This document shows, piece after piece, positions 34,972 to 43,728 of a DNA stretch of 64,000 nucleotides. This DNA comes from Bog-756 sp963737625. Its GTDB lineage: Bacteria > Actinomycetota > Acidimicrobiia > Acidimicrobiales > RAAP-2. Position numbers and translations under genes: made by a program. How positions within the stretch are numbered: position 1 is the stretch's first letter; each line of letters opens with the position of its first letter. The stretch spans positions 1,612,001 to 1,676,000 of the forward strand of contig CAVTTK010000002.1 of assembly GCA_963737625.1 (NCBI GenBank), written 5' to 3'. A model generated the notes under the pieces. That model did no database searches and was not told the DNA's origin. It saw nothing but the letters and a program-made list of their open reading frames with translations.

Positions 34972-36207
34972 ATGAACCACCCATGGAGGCGACGTCTGGC
35001 CGCGTGCCTGGCCGGGCTGGTCGGCTTCGGCGTGGCCCCGTTGGTGGCCCTGGCCCCGGGGCCGGCCGGTGCCACCGCACCGGGGGGTCATGCCGTCGGT
35101 CCTGCGGCGTCGGACAACTTCTGGCTGGCCACCCCGACCGGGTCCGTCTACGGGTTCGGTGCCCCCTCCTACGGCTCCCCCGGTTCCCCGCTCAACCGCC
35201 CCTTGGTGGGCATGGCGGCGACCGGTAACCAGCAGGGGTACTGGCTGGTGGCGTCCGACGGAGGGGTGTTCAGCTACGGGAATGCCGGCTTCTTCGGGTC
35301 GACCGGCAACATGCACCTCAACCGGCCCATCGTCGGCCTCACCGCCACCCCCGACGGCAAGGGGTACTGGCTGGAGGCCTCGGACGGAGGGGTGTTCACC
35401 TTCGGTGACGCCGCCTTCTACGGGTCGACGGGCGCCATCACCCTCAACCGGCCCATCGTGGGCATGGCCGCCACCCCCGACGGCAAGGGGTACTGGCTGG
35501 TGGCCTCGGACGGAGGGGTGTTCACCTTCGGTGACGCCACCTTCTACGGGTCGACGGGCGCCATCACCCTCAACCGGCCCATCGTGGGCATGGCCGCCAC
35601 CCCCGACGGCAAGGGGTACTGGCTGGTGGCCTCGGACGGAGGGGTGTTCACCTTCGGTGACGCCACCTTCTACGGGTCGACGGCCAGTGAGCCCGGCGAT
35701 CCCGTCGAGCGGCTGGTGACCGACCACTCCGGCGACGGCTACTGGGTGGTCCAGCAGAACGGCACGGCCACGGCGTTCGGAGGCGCAGCCTCGACCAGCC
35801 CCCCGACCCAGGCCCTCCTCTTTGTTCCGGCCAACCCCGGGGACCAGGCCGTCCAGTTCGCCTTCCAGCAGCTGGGCAAGCCGTACATCTGGGGCGGGAA
35901 CGGCCCGGTCGGCTACGACTGCTCGGGGCTGGCCCTGGCCGCGTGGAGCCAGACCTCGGGCATCACCTTCGCCCGGGTCTCCGACGATCAGTACCACACC
36001 GCCGGGGCAGCGGTCCCGATGTCCGACCTGCGGACCGGTGATCTGGTGTTCTGGGGAACCAGCCCGACCGACTGGACCACCGTCTACCACACCGCCCTCT
36101 ACGTGGGCGGGAACCGCATCGTCGAGGCCACCGGGGACCACGTCCAGCTCAACGATCTCGGGCAGTGGGGTGCGGGGGACCTCATGCCCAACGCCCGCCG
36201 ACCCTGA
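34972..36207 (+). CDS. Secreted NlpC/P60 peptidoglycan hydrolase with ASDGGVFTFGDA repeats
   Basis: A 411-residue secreted enzyme. Residues 1-35 form a signal peptide (basic start, then LVGFGVAPLVALAPG). Residues 40-240 hold four 42-residue repeats with core GYWLVASDGGVFTFGDA-FYGSTG, likely a beta-propeller-like or fibrous binding domain. Residues from about 290 form an NlpC/P60 cysteine peptidase: C317 in YDCSGL, H373 in VYHTALYVG and a third polar residue near EATGDHVQL. It should cut cell-wall peptides outside the cell. GAGGGG is correctly placed before ATG 34972. An AT-rich pocket at 34888-34930 (TTGCGT, 17 bases, GAATAT) may be its promoter. Confidence 0.9.
   Translation: MNHPWRRRLAACLAGLVGFGVAPLVALAPGPAGATAPGGHAVGPAASDNFWLATPTGSVYGFGAPSYGSPGSPLNRPLVGMAATGNQQGYWLVASDGGVFSYGNAGFFGSTGNMHLNRPIVGLTATPDGKGYWLEASDGGVFTFGDAAFYGSTGAITLNRPIVGMAATPDGKGYWLVASDGGVFTFGDATFYGSTGAITLNRPIVGMAATPDGKGYWLVASDGGVFTFGDATFYGSTASEPGDPVERLVTDHSGDGYWVVQQNGTATAFGGAASTSPPTQALLFVPANPGDQAVQFAFQQLGKPYIWGGNGPVGYDCSGLALAAWSQTSGITFARVSDDQYHTAGAAVPMSDLRTGDLVFWGTSPTDWTTVYHTALYVGGNRIVEATGDHVQLNDLGQWGAGDLMPNARRP
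35191..35694 (+). repeat. Four tandem copies of a 126-base coding repeat
   Basis: Units start at 35191, 35317, 35443 and 35569, exactly 126 bases apart, each encoding 42 residues from LNRP to the Ser-Thr before the next unit. Units three and four are almost identical at the DNA level, while unit one is more diverged. This suggests recent duplication or conversion within the gene. Confidence 0.9.
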
Positions 36208-36212
36208 CGGGC

Positions 36213-38387
36213 CTACTCGCCGAGCCGAAGGGTCCCCGGGGAATGCTGATCCCCCGGTAGAGCCCGGGCCGCCGATCGGGATCCGGACCGCCCCTCGGGC
36301 CCCTCGACGTCGACGGGAGCCCGGGTGATCATCCGGGCCGGAGGCGCTGCGGAGGCCGGAGCTGGCGCCCCGATCGGGATCGTCGGGACCGCCATGACGC
36401 CCCCGCCACGCTCCCCGCCGGGGTCCACCCCACCGGTCGAGTGGACGAACGAGAGCAGCTCGTCTTCAGGAAGCGGTCTGGCCAAGTGGTAGCCCTGGAG
36501 CAGGTCGATGCCCATCTGGTCCAGGAGCGTGGCGATGTCCGCCGTCTCCACCCCTTCGGCCACCACCTCCAGGCCCAGTCGGTGGCCCAGCTGCGCCACG
36601 GTGTGGACGATGGCCCGGTCGGCGGCCGAGGTCGTCGAACGCATGACGAAGCACTGATCCACCTTCAGCTCGTCCAAGGGCAGGGTGGGCAGGGCGGCCA
36701 GTGAGGTGAAGCCGGTGCCGAAGTCGTCGATGGAGATCCGGATGCCGTGGTCGTGGAGGGGTCGGAGCACGGCGGCGGCCTGCACGGGGTCGGCCACCGC
36801 GGTCTCGGTCACCTCCACGGTCAGGGACGACGCCGGCAGGTTCCGGACGGCCAACTGGTCCATGATCCACGCGGCCAGATCGGGAGCCGGGAGGCTCTTG
36901 GGCGATACGTTGACCGACACCCGCAGCTCGAGCCCGGACTCCCTCCAGCGAACCTGGGCGTCGAGGGCCTCGGCCACCACCCACCAGGTCAACCGGTCGA
37001 TGAGCCCGGTCCGCTCGGCGAGGGGGATGAACCGACCCGGGGACACGACCCCGTGGACCGGGCTGGTCCACCGCAGCAGGGCCTCCACCGAACGGGTCCG
37101 CCCGCTGGTCCGGGCCATCTGGGGTTGGTAGTTGAGCGCCAGCTCACCGCGCTCGGAGGCCAGGCGCAGGTCGCCGAGCAGGGCCAGATCCTCGGCCGTG
37201 AGCGCCCCCTGGCTCTCGTCCCACAGGAGCACCGGTACACCCCGCGACGAGGCGTGCCGGGCGCTCAGTGAGGCCCGTCGCACCAGCTCGGCCACATCGG
37301 TGCCGTCCCAGGGGGCGAGGGCCAGTCCGACGTGGCCCCGGAGCGTGACCTCGATGTCCCCGACCAGATAGCGACCGGCTCCGACCGTCCCCACCAGGTC
37401 GCCGGCCAGCGCTCGGCCCCATCGGACGACCGCGGCGGGAACCTCGGCCGGAGCCGCGCCGGCCGGACCGGCATCGGCTTCCCCCACCCCCGGCGGCAGC
37501 GTCATGGTCACCACCAGCTCGTCACCGTCGACGCGCCCGATGGCCGCATCGGAGGCCAGCACCTGGCCCAGGTCCTCGACCGCCCGTCGCAGGAGCTCCG
37601 TGCCCACCTGATACCCCAGCGCCTCCCGGGCGTCACCGATGCCGTCCAGGACCAGTACTGCGACCACGAACGACGTCCGCTCCTGGACGGCCAGCTGCTG
37701 GGCGAGACCGAAGCCGTTGGGGAGGCCGGTGTCGGGATCGACGGTGTCGTGGCGTCGAGCCGACCGACCGAGCACCAGCACGGCCGCCGGGGCCGTGGAC
37801 AGGGCCACGACACCGGCCACGGCCACCAGGAGGGCACCAGCCATCCCGTCCGCGGACGCCAACACCACCCCGAGCAGCGCCGCCGTCCCCGCCAGGGTCG
37901 TCACGACCGTTCGACCTCCGAGGAACAGGGCCGAGAACACGGCCATCGGGACCAGGAAGAGGGCGAAGGCCAGCCCCGCCCCGGTGCCCTGAGCGCACCA
38001 GACCAGCGCGGCAACGGCCAGCGTCCACCACGCCGCCAGCAGGACGCTCGTCCGCGGATCGATCTTCCGGAGGCCCAGGAGCGCCGCCCAGATGACGGCG
38101 GTGGCGCCGCTGACCACCACCACCCCGGTGGTCCGGACGCCGGCACCGGTGAGTCCGATGAGGGGCCAGGCCACGGTGGCCACGGCGAACAGGACCCGCA
38201 ACACCGAGAGCGGGCTGAGCAGTTCGAGGGGGGCGCCGAGGGCGAACCAGGAGCGGGTCTTGGGGAAGAGGCGGTTCTTGGGCCGGGCCGTGGCCGACAG
38301 CCGGGAGCTGGTTACCGGACGGACGCCGGCGTCCCCGCGGTCCACCCAACCGCGCCAGGTGGCTGCACGCCTGGAACCCGACACCAT
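36213..38387 (-). CDS. Membrane GGDEF-EAL protein with altered GGDEF motif
   Basis: A c-di-GMP enzyme of about 724 residues. Several membrane segments lie in the first 210 residues (for example VLRVLFAVATVAWPLIGL, ALFLVPMAVFSALFLGG). The GGDEF-like domain follows, but its signature reads VDGDELV, so cyclase activity is doubtful. The EAL domain has all expected residues: VEALLRW, NVSPKSL, EVTETAV, DDFGTGF, LKVDQCF, AEGVET and QGYHLARP, so it should hydrolyse c-di-GMP. A Pro/Ala-rich tail of about 75 residues ends the protein. ATG at 38387 (MVSGSRR) or 38390 starts it. It is convergent with the NlpC/P60 gene, five bases apart. Confidence 0.88.
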   Translation of the reverse strand: MVSGSRRAATWRGWVDRGDAGVRPVTSSRLSATARPKNRLFPKTRSWFALGAPLELLSPLSVLRVLFAVATVAWPLIGLTGAGVRTTGVVVVSGATAVIWAALLGLRKIDPRTSVLLAAWWTLAVAALVWCAQGTGAGLAFALFLVPMAVFSALFLGGRTVVTTLAGTAALLGVVLASADGMAGALLVAVAGVVALSTAPAAVLVLGRSARRHDTVDPDTGLPNGFGLAQQLAVQERTSFVVAVLVLDGIGDAREALGYQVGTELLRRAVEDLGQVLASDAAIGRVDGDELVVTMTLPPGVGEADAGPAGAAPAEVPAAVVRWGRALAGDLVGTVGAGRYLVGDIEVTLRGHVGLALAPWDGTDVAELVRRASLSARHASSRGVPVLLWDESQGALTAEDLALLGDLRLASERGELALNYQPQMARTSGRTRSVEALLRWTSPVHGVVSPGRFIPLAERTGLIDRLTWWVVAEALDAQVRWRESGLELRVSVNVSPKSLPAPDLAAWIMDQLAVRNLPASSLTVEVTETAVADPVQAAAVLRPLHDHGIRISIDDFGTGFTSLAALPTLPLDELKVDQCFVMRSTTSAADRAIVHTVAQLGHRLGLEVVAEGVETADIATLLDQMGIDLLQGYHLARPLPEDELLSFVHSTGGVDPGGERGGGVMAVPTIPIGAPAPASAAPPARMITRAPVDVEGPEGRSGSRSAARALPGDQHSPGTLRLGE

Positions 38388-38464
38388 CATCCTCCATCGG
38401 CACATCGGGGCCCGGGCTGAACTCGGGGGACCGTGTCCGAGGGCCGGGGTTGTGGGACCGTGGC

Positions 38465-39982
38465 GTGGTGACCGCCGCCGAACCCCAGCCCGCCGAGGGG
38501 CACGACGCCGTCGATGGCCTCCGGTACCGCTCGTCGGCCGGCCACTGGGTGATCGCCGCCACCGTGCTGGGCTCGGGGATGGCGGCCATCGACGCCACCG
38601 TGATCGGCATCGCCCTGCCCACCATCGGCCGTGACTTCCACGCCACGCTGGGCACCCTCCAGTGGGTGGTCACCGGTTACACCCTGACCCTGGCCTCGTT
38701 GCTCCTCCTGGGTGGGTCGCTCGGTGATCGGTACGGGCGCCGGCGGGTCTTCATGGTCGGCGTGGCCTGGTTCGCCGTGGCCTCGGCGGCCTGCGCCCTG
38801 GCCACCGGGTCCACCGAGCTCATCGTGCTCCGCGTCCTCCAGGGGGTGGGCGGGGCTCTGCTCACCCCGGGCAGTCTGGCCATCCTCGAGGCATCCTTCG
38901 CCTCCGCCGACCGCAGCGAGGCCATCGGGGCCTGGTCGGGCCTGGGCGGCGTGGCCACCGCGGCCGGTCCCCTGGTGGGCGGCTACCTGATCAGCGCGGC
39001 CTCATGGCGGTGGATCTTCCTCATCAACATCCCCATCGGGGTCCTGGTGCTGGTGGTCTCGGCCCGCCACGTGCCCGAGTCCCGCGACCCCACGGTGGCT
39101 GGGGGCGTCGATGTGGGCGGGGCCGCGCTGGCCACCGCCTCCCTGGCGGCCACGGCCTACGCCCTGATCGAGGGACCCTCGCAGGGCTGGTCGTCGGGGC
39201 CGGTGCTGGCCTCGTTGGTCGTGGGCATGCTCGGCTCGGCGGCCTTCGTGGCCTTCGAGTCCCGCTCGGCCTCCCCCATGCTCCCTCTCGGGATGTTCCG
39301 CAACCGGCAGTTCGCCGTGACCAACGCCGTGACCTTCGTGGTCTACGCCGGACTGGGGGGCGTCCTGTTCCTCCTGCCCGTGGTGCTCCAGGTGGTGGAC
39401 GGCTACTCGCCGCTGGAGTCGGGGATGGCCCTCCTCCCCATCACCGTGGTGATGCTGGCCTTCTCGGCCCGCTCGGGCCGGCTGGCCACGGTGATCGGTC
39501 CCCGGCTCCAGATGAGCGTTGGCCCCGTCATCGTGGGCACCGGCCTGGTGCTCTTGAGTCGTGCCCCGGACGGCGCCTCCTACGTCACCGCCGTCCTACC
39601 GGCCGTACTGGTGTTGGCCGTCGGGTTGGCCGTCACCGTGGCCCCCCTGACCTCCACCGCCCTCAACTCCGTCTCCCCCAGCCATGCTGGTCTGGCCTCT
39701 GCGGTCAACAACGACGTGGCCCGCCTCGGGAGTCTCATCGCCGTCGCCGTGCTGCCCGCCCTCGGCGGCATCACCGGCCTCAGCTATCTCCACCCCCACC
39801 AGTTGGCCGTCGGCTTCCAGCGGGCCGTGGTCATCGCCGCCTCCTGGTGTGTGGCCGGTGGTGTCGCCGCAGCCTTCGGCATCCGGAACCCGCCCCGCCA
39901 CGCCGGGCCCACGGTGTCATCGGCGACGGACGGTCTGACTCACTGCGCCCTGGAGGCCACCCCGCTCCGCGATTCGGGCTGA
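38465..39982 (+). CDS. MFS drug transporter, DHA2 (14-TM) family
   Basis: A membrane exporter of about 505 residues with 14 predicted membrane helices. Motif A GGSLGDRYGRRRVF follows TM2, and MAAIDATVIGIALPTI is the N-terminal D1-type motif. GGYLISAASWRWIFLINIPIG (motif C region) is typical of actinobacterial EmrB-like pumps for antibiotics or amphiphiles. The start is one of two adjacent GTGs (38465, 38468). The 3' end overlaps the 3' end of the opposite Coq4-like gene by 43 bases. The substrate is unknown. Confidence 0.92.
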   Translation: MVTAAEPQPAEGHDAVDGLRYRSSAGHWVIAATVLGSGMAAIDATVIGIALPTIGRDFHATLGTLQWVVTGYTLTLASLLLLGGSLGDRYGRRRVFMVGVAWFAVASAACALATGSTELIVLRVLQGVGGALLTPGSLAILEASFASADRSEAIGAWSGLGGVATAAGPLVGGYLISAASWRWIFLINIPIGVLVLVVSARHVPESRDPTVAGGVDVGGAALATASLAATAYALIEGPSQGWSSGPVLASLVVGMLGSAAFVAFESRSASPMLPLGMFRNRQFAVTNAVTFVVYAGLGGVLFLLPVVLQVVDGYSPLESGMALLPITVVMLAFSARSGRLATVIGPRLQMSVGPVIVGTGLVLLSRAPDGASYVTAVLPAVLVLAVGLAVTVAPLTSTALNSVSPSHAGLASAVNNDVARLGSLIAVAVLPALGGITGLSYLHPHQLAVGFQRAVVIAASWCVAGGVAAAFGIRNPPRHAGPTVSSATDGLTHCALEATPLRDSG

Positions 39983-41106
39983 CAGCTGGCCCCGAAGGAG
40001 TCGTAGGGACGCCCCGAACCGGCGGCCAGCGCCTGCCCGGCCTCCCACTGGAACGGACTGATGCCACCGGGCTCCCACGGGCCGACCGACCCCTGCTCCA
40101 CGGCCCCGGCCGCCTTGGGGACCACCCCGAAATGGCGCCGCACGTCATCCACGGGCAGGTGGGCGAGCTCGAACCAGTCAATACGGAGGAAGTCGATGCT
40201 CCCGGTGCACAGGGCGCCCCGCCGCATGGCGTCGCCCAGCCGGGTGGCCACTCCGGCCTGGGACAGATGGCCCCCGTCGGCTTCGAACAGTCCGGCCCCG
40301 GAGGGCAGGTAGGCCGTCTCGAACAGGGACACCACCATGGCCAGCAGGGAGAAGGCCCGCATGTCGTCGTTGGCCCGGGCGATGAAGGCGAATACCTCGA
40401 GCTCCGACTCGACCGTGGTGCCGTAGTCCGCGGTCACGTGGACCCAGTCGTGCTGGGCCAGGAACGGTGGCGCCGAGCCCGGGGTTCCCGGGTAGGTGAA
40501 GCCCCGGGCGCGGTAGAAGTCCGCCACCCGGCGCCCGAGGGTATCGGCCGGTAGATCCTCCAGGGCCCGCCACCGTCGGGCCAGTTCGGGATCGTCGACC
40601 ACGGCGTCCCAGGCCCCGCCCACGTGCGTGGAGAGGTGGAGCAGCTCCTCGTCCTCGGCCTTCCACGTGGAGGCGTATCCGTTGCGCTCGAAGTCCAGGG
40701 CGGCCAGGCCCAGGCTGCCGGTGGCGAACTCGTGGGCCACCGAGAGCATCCCCTCTTCGACACCGGCTTCCTCGGCGAATCGCTCCACCCGGCCCACCAC
40801 GTCGAGCGGGACGGGCTGAAGCACCAGGACGTAGAGGATCACCATCTGCACGATGCGGGTGCGAAACCCCAGGGAGCGGAGGGCCAGGGCCCGGGCGAAG
40901 GCCTCAGGGGGGACCGGGTCGGCCGACAGGTCGGGCGGGAACCCGGTCATGGCCGAGACCACGGCCTCGATGAGCAGGCGCTGCAGGGAGGTGAGCCCCC
41001 CGTCGGGGGCCACCACGCCGAGAAGCCCCCGGCTGAGGGCCAGGACCTCGGCGGCGGTGGGGGGCTGGCGGTTCTCGTCCGCCGGGTCGGGAAGAGGCAC
41101 GGGCAC
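39940..41106 (-). CDS. Coq4-like protein with N-terminal helical domain
   Basis: A protein of about 388 residues. The C-terminal half carries H219-D-x-x-H223-x11-E235 within QHDWVHVTADYGTTVESELEVFAF, which is the metal-binding signature of the Coq4 family (HDxxH-x11-E, with the typical YGT following). The N-terminal half, residues 15-130, is all-helical and resembles TerB-type domains (SLQRLLIEAVVSAMTG, and a repeated pair of helices around FAEEAGVEE). Coq4 acts in ubiquinone synthesis in mitochondria and proteobacteria; actinobacteria use menaquinone, so the role here must differ. The start is unclear: GTG 41106 or 41100, with GGAGG 14 bases upstream. Divergent from the Gfo/Idh gene. Confidence 0.7.
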   Translation of the reverse strand: MPVPLPDPADENRQPPTAAEVLALSRGLLGVVAPDGGLTSLQRLLIEAVVSAMTGFPPDLSADPVPPEAFARALALRSLGFRTRIVQMVILYVLVLQPVPLDVVGRVERFAEEAGVEEGMLSVAHEFATGSLGLAALDFERNGYASTWKAEDEELLHLSTHVGGAWDAVVDDPELARRWRALEDLPADTLGRRVADFYRARGFTYPGTPGSAPPFLAQHDWVHVTADYGTTVESELEVFAFIARANDDMRAFSLLAMVVSLFETAYLPSGAGLFEADGGHLSQAGVATRLGDAMRRGALCTGSIDFLRIDWFELAHLPVDDVRRHFGVVPKAAGAVEQGSVGPWEPGGISPFQWEAGQALAAGSGRPYDSFGASCQPESRSGVASRAQ

Positions 41107-41157
41107 AGGAGCGACGATATCCTCCGATGCAGCCCCGCCCCAAGGAAGGTCCACGTC

Positions 41158-42159
41158 ATGCCGGCCACCGCAGTCCGATTCGGAGTCCTCGGGGCCGCCC
41201 GGATCACCCCGGCGGCGCTCCTTCGGCCGGCCCGGACCCATCCGGAAGCCAGCGCCGACGTGGTGGCCGCCCGACAGCTGGGACGGGCCGTCGACTACGC
41301 CACCAAGTACCGGATTCCCAAGGTGAGGGACAGCTACGAGGCCGTGGTGGCCGATCCCGACATCGACGCCGTCTACATCCCCCTGCCCAACAGCCTCCAC
41401 GCCGAGTGGACCCTGCAGGCCCTGGCCGCCGGCAAGCACGTCCTGTGCGAGAAGCCCTTCACCGCCAACGCCGCCGAGGCGGCGCAGGTCACCGTGGCGG
41501 CCGACCGGGCCGCCGACCGGGACGGGCTGGTGGTCATGGAGGCGTTCCACTACCGCTACCACCCACTGGCCCGGCGTATGGGCGAGATCGCGGACAGCGG
41601 CGAGCTGGGGGAGCTCCGCCACATCGAGGCGTGGCTGTGCGCTCCCATCCCCAAGAGGTCGGACATCCGCTACCAGGCCGCCCTGGCCGGCGGGGCCATG
41701 ATGGACATGGGTTCCTATGTGGTCCACTGGGCCCGGTACCTCGGCCGGGAGGAGCCCACCGTGGTCTCGGCCCGGGCCAAGCTGCACACCCCGGAGATCG
41801 ACCGGGCCATGGACGCCCACCTGGCCTTCCCCGGCGGACACACCGCCACCGTGCACTGCTCCATGTGGTCCTCGACCTTCCTGCGCCTGGAGGCCAGGGT
41901 CACGGGCGACCGCGGCGAGATGCGGGTCATCAACCCCATCGCCCCCCAGAGCGTGAGCTGGCTGACCGTCCGGACCCAGGGTGGTCGCCGGCGCGAGTTC
42001 ACCTCCCGGCGCCCGACCTACGCCTACCAACTCGACGCGTTCTGTGACGCCGTGCTGAGGGGCGGACCGGTCCTGACCCCTCCGGCCGACGCCACGGCCA
42101 ATATGGCTGTCATCGATGCCGTGTACCGTGCAGCCAACATGCGCCCCCGGGGAGCGTGA
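41158..42159 (+). CDS. Gfo/Idh/MocA family oxidoreductase
   Basis: A 333-residue NAD(P)-dependent sugar or polyol dehydrogenase. The Rossmann domain has RFGVLGAARITPAAL, and the family motif CEKPF sits in HVLCEKPFTAN near residue 98. Next come MEAFHYRYHPLARRM, with the usual catalytic-region histidine, and GGGAMMDMGSYVVHWARY-type sequence after residue 175. It resembles trans-1,2-dihydrobenzenediol dehydrogenase and xylose dehydrogenase relatives. ATG at 41158 has AAGGAAGG upstream. It is followed 64 bases later by the PLP enzyme on the same strand. Confidence 0.9.
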   Translation: MPATAVRFGVLGAARITPAALLRPARTHPEASADVVAARQLGRAVDYATKYRIPKVRDSYEAVVADPDIDAVYIPLPNSLHAEWTLQALAAGKHVLCEKPFTANAAEAAQVTVAADRAADRDGLVVMEAFHYRYHPLARRMGEIADSGELGELRHIEAWLCAPIPKRSDIRYQAALAGGAMMDMGSYVVHWARYLGREEPTVVSARAKLHTPEIDRAMDAHLAFPGGHTATVHCSMWSSTFLRLEARVTGDRGEMRVINPIAPQSVSWLTVRTQGGRRREFTSRRPTYAYQLDAFCDAVLRGGPVLTPPADATANMAVIDAVYRAANMRPRGA

Positions 42160-42223
42160 CCCCTCCAGGCCGCGTCGGCACCCGACGGGCCGGCGTCCAC
42201 CAACCCGCCAAGGAGCCCACCCC

Positions 42224-43615
42224 ATGAGCACGTTCCCCTACGATGGCCGCTACGCCGTGCACCGGACCCTCCCCCCGAACGGCACGCCGCGCGCCGAGAT
42301 CCTCGAGGCACTCCACGCCATGGCCACCGAGGAGGACGCCTCGTGGGAGTCGGGCAAGTGCTCGGGCACCATGTACTGCGGCGACCACGACCACTACCGG
42401 TTCCTGACCGAGGCCTTCGGGAACTTCGCCCACGTGAACGCCCTGCAGCGGGACATGTGCCCGAGCGCCACCAAGTTCGAGGCCGAGATCATCGCCATGA
42501 CCCTCGACCTGCTCCATGCCGAGGCGATCACCGACGCCCAACCGGCCGGTCTCATCTCCAGCGGGGGAACGGGCAGCATCTCGCACGCCATGCTCGCCTA
42601 CCGCGAGTGGGCGGCCCAGGAGCGAGGTATCAGCCGTCCCAACGTGATCAAGCCGGAGACGGCCCACCCGGCGTTCAACAAGGCCTGCCACCTGTTCGGC
42701 ATCGAGCTCCGAACCGCACCGATCGACCCGGTGACCACCCAGGTGGACACGGCGTGGGTCGAGCGTCACATCGACGCCGACACCGTGGCCATCGTGGGCT
42801 CGGCCTGCAACTACGGCTACGGGACGGTCGACCCGATCGGGACCCTCTCCGACATCGCCTTGGACCGCGGAGTCGGCCTCCACGTGGACGGCTGCCTGGG
42901 CGGGTTCATACTGCCCTTCGGCCAGGAGTTGGGCTACGACATACCGGTCTTCGACTTCCGTCACCCGGGGGTCACCTCCATCTCGGCGGACACCCACAAG
43001 TACGGCTACGCCCTCAAGGGCACGTCGGTGCTGGCCTTCCGGGACAAGGGTCTTCGCAATGCCCAGTACTTCTTCCTCACCGACTGGAGTGGTGGCAAGT
43101 ACTGCTCGCCCGGCATGGACGGCTCGCGCTCAGGGGGCTTGCTGGCCGCCACCTGGGCCTCCATGGTCCAGCTGGGCCGGGAGGGCTACCTCCACTACGC
43201 CCGGGCCATCTTCGAGACCGCCGCGAACATGCAGGAGGCGGTGCGCACGCACCCCGAGCTCCGGATTCTCGGCCGACCGACGTTCCTGTTCAGCTTCACC
43301 TCCGACGAGTTCGACATCTACCACGTGAACGACTTCATGCGGGAGCGTGGCTGGCGCTTCAACGGCCAGCAGTACCCCAACGCCCTGCACATGGCAGTCA
43401 CCCGGCCCCAGACCCAACCCGGCCTGACCGACGCCTTCGCCGCCGACCTGGCTGACGCGGTGGACTACGCCGTCGAGCACGCCGGAGAGGCGCCCCGATC
43501 CGGGGCCATCTACGGCGGGGTGGCGGGGGGCATGACCGAGGAGGCGGACGAGTTCATCACCATGGTGATGGCCGACATGATGGACGGCCAGCAGGCGATT
43601 CCGACCGAGGCCTGA
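42224..43615 (+). CDS. PLP-dependent lyase/decarboxylase, sphingosine-1-phosphate lyase type
   Basis: A 463-residue group II PLP enzyme. K259 in SADTHKYGYALKG is the PLP lysine, SSGGTGSISHA near residue 107 binds the PLP phosphate, and HVDGCLGGFILPF supplies the aspartate that contacts the pyridine ring. The ALKGTSVLAFRDK stretch and overall order match sphingosine-1-phosphate lyase and its bacterial relatives, rather than glutamate decarboxylase. The substrate might be a phosphorylated long-chain base or another amino alcohol phosphate. ATG at 42224 has AAGGAG nine bases before it. It follows the Gfo/Idh gene and may be co-transcribed. Confidence 0.88.
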   Translation: MSTFPYDGRYAVHRTLPPNGTPRAEILEALHAMATEEDASWESGKCSGTMYCGDHDHYRFLTEAFGNFAHVNALQRDMCPSATKFEAEIIAMTLDLLHAEAITDAQPAGLISSGGTGSISHAMLAYREWAAQERGISRPNVIKPETAHPAFNKACHLFGIELRTAPIDPVTTQVDTAWVERHIDADTVAIVGSACNYGYGTVDPIGTLSDIALDRGVGLHVDGCLGGFILPFGQELGYDIPVFDFRHPGVTSISADTHKYGYALKGTSVLAFRDKGLRNAQYFFLTDWSGGKYCSPGMDGSRSGGLLAATWASMVQLGREGYLHYARAIFETAANMQEAVRTHPELRILGRPTFLFSFTSDEFDIYHVNDFMRERGWRFNGQQYPNALHMAVTRPQTQPGLTDAFAADLADAVDYAVEHAGEAPRSGAIYGGVAGGMTEEADEFITMVMADMMDGQQAIPTEA

Positions 43616-43728
43616 CGGGCAGGCCCCTGGGGCGGGATAGGGACCGCAACCGTGGAAGGGGTCGCCGTCGCGGTAGGGCGGGCGAGACGGCGGTGGTGGG
43701 AGCCGGAGAACGCGGCGGGGGCTGTCGG

